Source of the DNA: Planctomycetota bacterium
GTDB lineage: Bacteria > Planctomycetota > Planctomycetia > Pirellulales > Pirellulaceae
DNA: 64,000 nt
Assembly (NCBI GenBank): GCA_014381825.1
Contig: JACNKX010000104.1
Span: 1 to 64,000, forward strand
Direction: 5' to 3'
Position numbers and translations under genes: made by a program. The stretch's first letter is position 1; each line of letters begins with the position of its first letter. This document shows, one piece after another, positions 61,411 through 64,000 of the stretch. The notes below the pieces were generated by a model. It saw only the letters and a list, made by a program, of their open reading frames with translations. It searched no databases and was not told the DNA's origin.

Positions 61411-61800
61411 ATGACAAAAATCGAGCCGGTGCTGGAGTCCCCGACATCTGCGGACGCTTATCTTTGGGGCGAGCAGCTGGCGGAAGAGCTAACACGTTTT
61501 CAATTCGAAGCGCGTGCACACCCTCGGACGAAACTGACGGTGGAGCTTACGGCGCGTGCTTCCAACCGCAACGGGAGTGTCTTCGGAACGCCGTTCGACG
61601 CAATAACGACGGACATTTCTCCCGGCGGGCTTGGATTCCTTCATACGACAACAGTCTCCGACAAGTTTCTCGCGATCACGCTCGGTCCCAAACATCAGCA
61701 AGCATTCGTCTTAGTCGAAGTCGTTCGCTGCCGACCGATTGGCCAATTCTACGAAATCGGAGCCAAATTCATTCGATTGCTTGATGCGATCGCGAATTAG
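61411..61800 (+). CDS. PilZ-domain protein (c-di-GMP receptor)
   Basis: The 129-residue cytoplasmic protein is a single PilZ domain. Both c-di-GMP motifs are intact: RAHPR (Arg35-Arg39, RxxxR) and DISPGG (Asp68, Ser70, Gly73; DxSxxG). It should bind c-di-GMP and pass the signal to a partner, possibly the flagellar motor or an envelope system; no partner is encoded beside it. GGAGG lies 10 bases before the ATG. Confidence 0.85.
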   Translation: MTKIEPVLESPTSADAYLWGEQLAEELTRFQFEARAHPRTKLTVELTARASNRNGSVFGTPFDAITTDISPGGLGFLHTTTVSDKFLAITLGPKHQQAFVLVEVVRCRPIGQFYEIGAKFIRLLDAIAN

Positions 61801-61927
61801 TGGCTCGTGCTACTGGATCGCTACGCGTGCGTTGATGATTCAGAGCCATCTGGTTACTATCAAAGGACGTGGCCGACGCTGATTACTGCGTGTCACTCCC
61901 GCCAGATCTCCCTCCCGGCTTGCACCA

Positions 61928-64000
61928 ATGCAAAGCAACAGATCCTGCCTACGGCCCCCTTTGCTGGCCATCCTGTTGTCGGTCGTCCAGACGGTAGCAT
62001 CCGCTGCTCAGCCGTCACCCGAGGCGATCGGGTTCTTCGAGAAACGCATTCGTCCAGTTTTGATCGAGCATTGCTACGAGTGCCATTCCGCAGCGGCGAG
62101 CGAACTCGAAGGCGGCTTGATGCTCGACAATCGAGCGGCGATAGAAAAGGGCGGCGGCAACGGCAAGGTCCTTGTCCCAGGTGACCCAGTTGCCAGTCGC
62201 TTGCTCACTGCGATGAAGTATCAAGACGAGAACCTCCAAATGCCGCCGAGCGGAATGCTTTCCGAAGCGATTCTCGCCGACTTCGAACAGTGGATTCGAA
62301 ACGGCGCAATAGATCCGCGTGACGGCCCAGCTCCACCGCCTCCCGATAGCATCGAAGCTCGTGCGAGAAAGCATTGGGCCTTCGTTCCTCCAACAAAATC
62401 ACCTCGACCGACGGTTGTTAACTCGCAGTGGCCAAAGGCCGACACCGACTACTTCGTGCTGTCGCGACTCGAAGCCGCTGGAATCGACTCGTCCCCGCTC
62501 GCCGATTCGCGTACCTTAGTGCGCCGGCTGTACTTTGACTTAACCGGCCTCCCACCCACGTTCGAAGACGTTGCCCGCTTCGAGGCGAGCGAAGCTCCGG
62601 ACGCCTACGGGGAACTCGTCGATCAACTGCTCGAGTCGCAACAATTTGGCGAACGATGGGCGCGACACTGGCTGGACGTCGCTCGCTTTGGCGATACGAA
62701 GGGCTATGTCTTTACGGCGGATCGTAATTATCCCAACGCTTATAAGTATCGCGATTGGGTCATCAATGCCTTGAACTCCGATATGCCATTCGATCAATTC
62801 CTCAAGTATCAGCTCGCAGCCGACCGCCTTGTCGAAGACGGTAATCGATCGGATCTCGCGGCAATGGGTTACCTGACATTAGGTCGCCGCTTCATCAACA
62901 ACACGCACGACATCATCGACGATCGGATCGACGTCGTCTTTCGCGGGACGATGGGATTGACCGTTGGATGCAGCCGTTGCCATGACCACAAGTACGACCC
63001 GGTATCGACGCGTGACTACTACGGCATGTACGGCATGTTCATCAGCTGCGACGAGAAACAGGACGACGATTTGCCGCTTCGACTGGTCGACAAAGCGAAC
63101 CCGCAGGAAGTTGGCATCTTTCAGCGCGGCAATCCAAGCAATCGTGGTGATCGAGCGCCGCGTCAGTACTTGAGCTTCTTTGCCGGCGAACAAGCGAAAC
63201 CGTTCACGCAGGGAAGCGGTCGACTCGAGCTTGCCGAAGCCATCGCTAACCGCAACAACCCGCTAACGGCTCGGGTATTTTTAAATCGAGTTTGGGCGCA
63301 CTTGTTTGGCAACGGTTTGGTGAGAACGCCCAGCGATTTCGGCTTAAGAAGTGAGACGCCAATTCACCGTGATGTGTTGGATCACCTTGCCGTCACATTC
63401 ATGGAAGACAATTGGTCGGTCAAACGATTGGTTCGTCGCATCGTAACGTCAAGCGTCTATCGTCAGTCCAGTGAGATTCGTAGTCACGCCACCGCTCTAG
63501 ATCCGGAGAATCTGCTCCTTTGGCGAGTTGAACGCCGTCGTCTCGATTTTGAAGCGATGCGAGATTCGATCCTGACCACAAGCGGCCAGCTTGATCGAAC
63601 GGTTGGTGGCGAGTCAGTGCAGATCGCCAATGAAGCTCCTAGTAAGCGACGCACCCTCTATGCTTTCATTGATCGCCAAAACCTTCCTGGCCTGTTCCGG
63701 ACATTCGACTTTGCTAGTCCAGACACACACTCGCCGCAGCGTCCCGAAACAACCGTTCCTCAACAAGCACTCTATTTGATGAACAACGTCTTCGTACAAG
63801 ACTCGGCACGAGTCGTCGTCGAGCAACTCGATGACACAAACGTCGAGGAACGAACACGTCAACTCTATCGGTTCGTTTTAGCGCGTGATGCATCGCCTGA
63901 CGAATTGAAACTCGCAGCAAACTTTATCGAATCCGGCATTCCGTTACCCGAACATCTCGTCGGCAACCCGTGGCGTTTTGGATACGGAAGCTACAACACG
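61928..64000 (+). CDS. PSCyt1/DUF1549/DUF1553 secreted protein (3' end beyond the window)
   Basis: The frame is open from the ATG at 61928 to the right edge (at least 691 residues, no stop). A signal peptide (LLAILLSVVQTVASA) is followed by a cytochrome-C-like motif EHCYECHSAA (about 46-55), DUF1549 (RRLYFDLTGLPPTFED; RWARHWLDVARFGDTKGY; CSRCHDHKYDPVSTRDYYG) and DUF1553 (LAEAIANRNNPLTARVFLNRVW; PQRPETTVPQQALYLMNN). The DUF1549 and DUF1553 parts are joined by only about 60 residues (CDEKQDDDLPLRLVDKANP), whereas most relatives have a longer middle region. Such proteins are planctomycete hallmarks; a role in extracellular polysaccharide or sulfatide breakdown is suspected. Confidence 0.93.
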   Translation, partial: MQSNRSCLRPPLLAILLSVVQTVASAAQPSPEAIGFFEKRIRPVLIEHCYECHSAAASELEGGLMLDNRAAIEKGGGNGKVLVPGDPVASRLLTAMKYQDENLQMPPSGMLSEAILADFEQWIRNGAIDPRDGPAPPPPDSIEARARKHWAFVPPTKSPRPTVVNSQWPKADTDYFVLSRLEAAGIDSSPLADSRTLVRRLYFDLTGLPPTFEDVARFEASEAPDAYGELVDQLLESQQFGERWARHWLDVARFGDTKGYVFTADRNYPNAYKYRDWVINALNSDMPFDQFLKYQLAADRLVEDGNRSDLAAMGYLTLGRRFINNTHDIIDDRIDVVFRGTMGLTVGCSRCHDHKYDPVSTRDYYGMYGMFISCDEKQDDDLPLRLVDKANPQEVGIFQRGNPSNRGDRAPRQYLSFFAGEQAKPFTQGSGRLELAEAIANRNNPLTARVFLNRVWAHLFGNGLVRTPSDFGLRSETPIHRDVLDHLAVTFMEDNWSVKRLVRRIVTSSVYRQSSEIRSHATALDPENLLLWRVERRRLDFEAMRDSILTTSGQLDRTVGGESVQIANEAPSKRRTLYAFIDRQNLPGLFRTFDFASPDTHSPQRPETTVPQQALYLMNNVFVQDSARVVVEQLDDTNVEERTRQLYRFVLARDASPDELKLAANFIESGIPLPEHLVGNPWRFGYGSYNT

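Overview
This window is a chromosomal segment from a planctomycete, most likely of the Pirellulales type. The evidence is a Tat-exported DUF1552 protein paired with a DUF1587/1595/1592/1588/1585 cytochrome-like protein, a PSCyt1/DUF1549/DUF1553 protein running off the right edge, a DUF1570 putative metallopeptidase, HEAT-repeat proteins and many secreted proteins of unknown function. Genus cannot be fixed from sequence alone. No rRNA, tRNA, IS element or CRISPR array was recognised.

Layout. 0-10 kb: a minus-strand tyrosine recombinase, two paralogous membrane-anchored proteins with a shared repeated domain, malate dehydrogenase, a probably catalytically dead alpha/beta hydrolase and a long TPR protein. 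9.9-33.2 kb: one uninterrupted plus-strand flagellar cluster in the order flgN-like, histidine kinase, sigma-54 activator, [sigma-54 promoter], flgB, flgC, fliE, fliF, fliG, fliH, fliI, fliJ, two motE/ylxF-like paralogues, fliK, flgD, flgE, flbD, motA, motB, fliL, fliN, fliO, fliP, fliQ, fliR, flhB. 33.2-41.7 kb: a non-flagellar interruption (DUF1552/DUF1592 pair, two HEAT proteins, a hypothetical, a CopZ-N-like iron-sulfur/zinc protein, a DUF1570 protein). 41.8-47.5 kb: the late flagellar block flhA, flhF, flhG, a small membrane protein and fliA, closed by a strong intrinsic terminator. 47.6-64 kb: mixed housekeeping and accessory genes, including a methyltransferase-like membrane protein, creatininase, DUF2062, a Cys/Gly-rich secreted protein, HNH nuclease, BtuF-like protein, a LeuB-type dehydrogenase, methionine-salvage genes mtnB-mtnD-mtnC, a ParE/RelE-type toxin-antitoxin pair, MiaE and a PilZ protein.

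How the genes work together. The kinase and sigma-54 activator end at a hairpin, and a good -24/-12 promoter lies about 50 bp before flgB. This suggests a FlrBC/FlgSR-type switch driving the hook-basal-body and export genes, with FliA acting later. The cluster encodes MS ring, part of the C ring, export ATPase complex, export gate, rod/hook start, hook, stator and placement GTPases. It does not encode FliM, the FlgF/G rod, P/L rings, hook-associated proteins, flagellin or chemotaxis proteins.

Most unusual points. fliM is absent from its usual place between fliL and fliN, while FliN carries three FliM-N-like (EIDALL-type) motifs in a long N-terminal extension. FliG has arginines where the torque-helix acidic pair normally sits. 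FlhB has NPTE instead of NPTH, FlhG lacks the P-loop lysine, and the hook protein carries two tandem beta-sandwich-like repeats. These readings rest on motif recognition by eye and need alignment or structure prediction.
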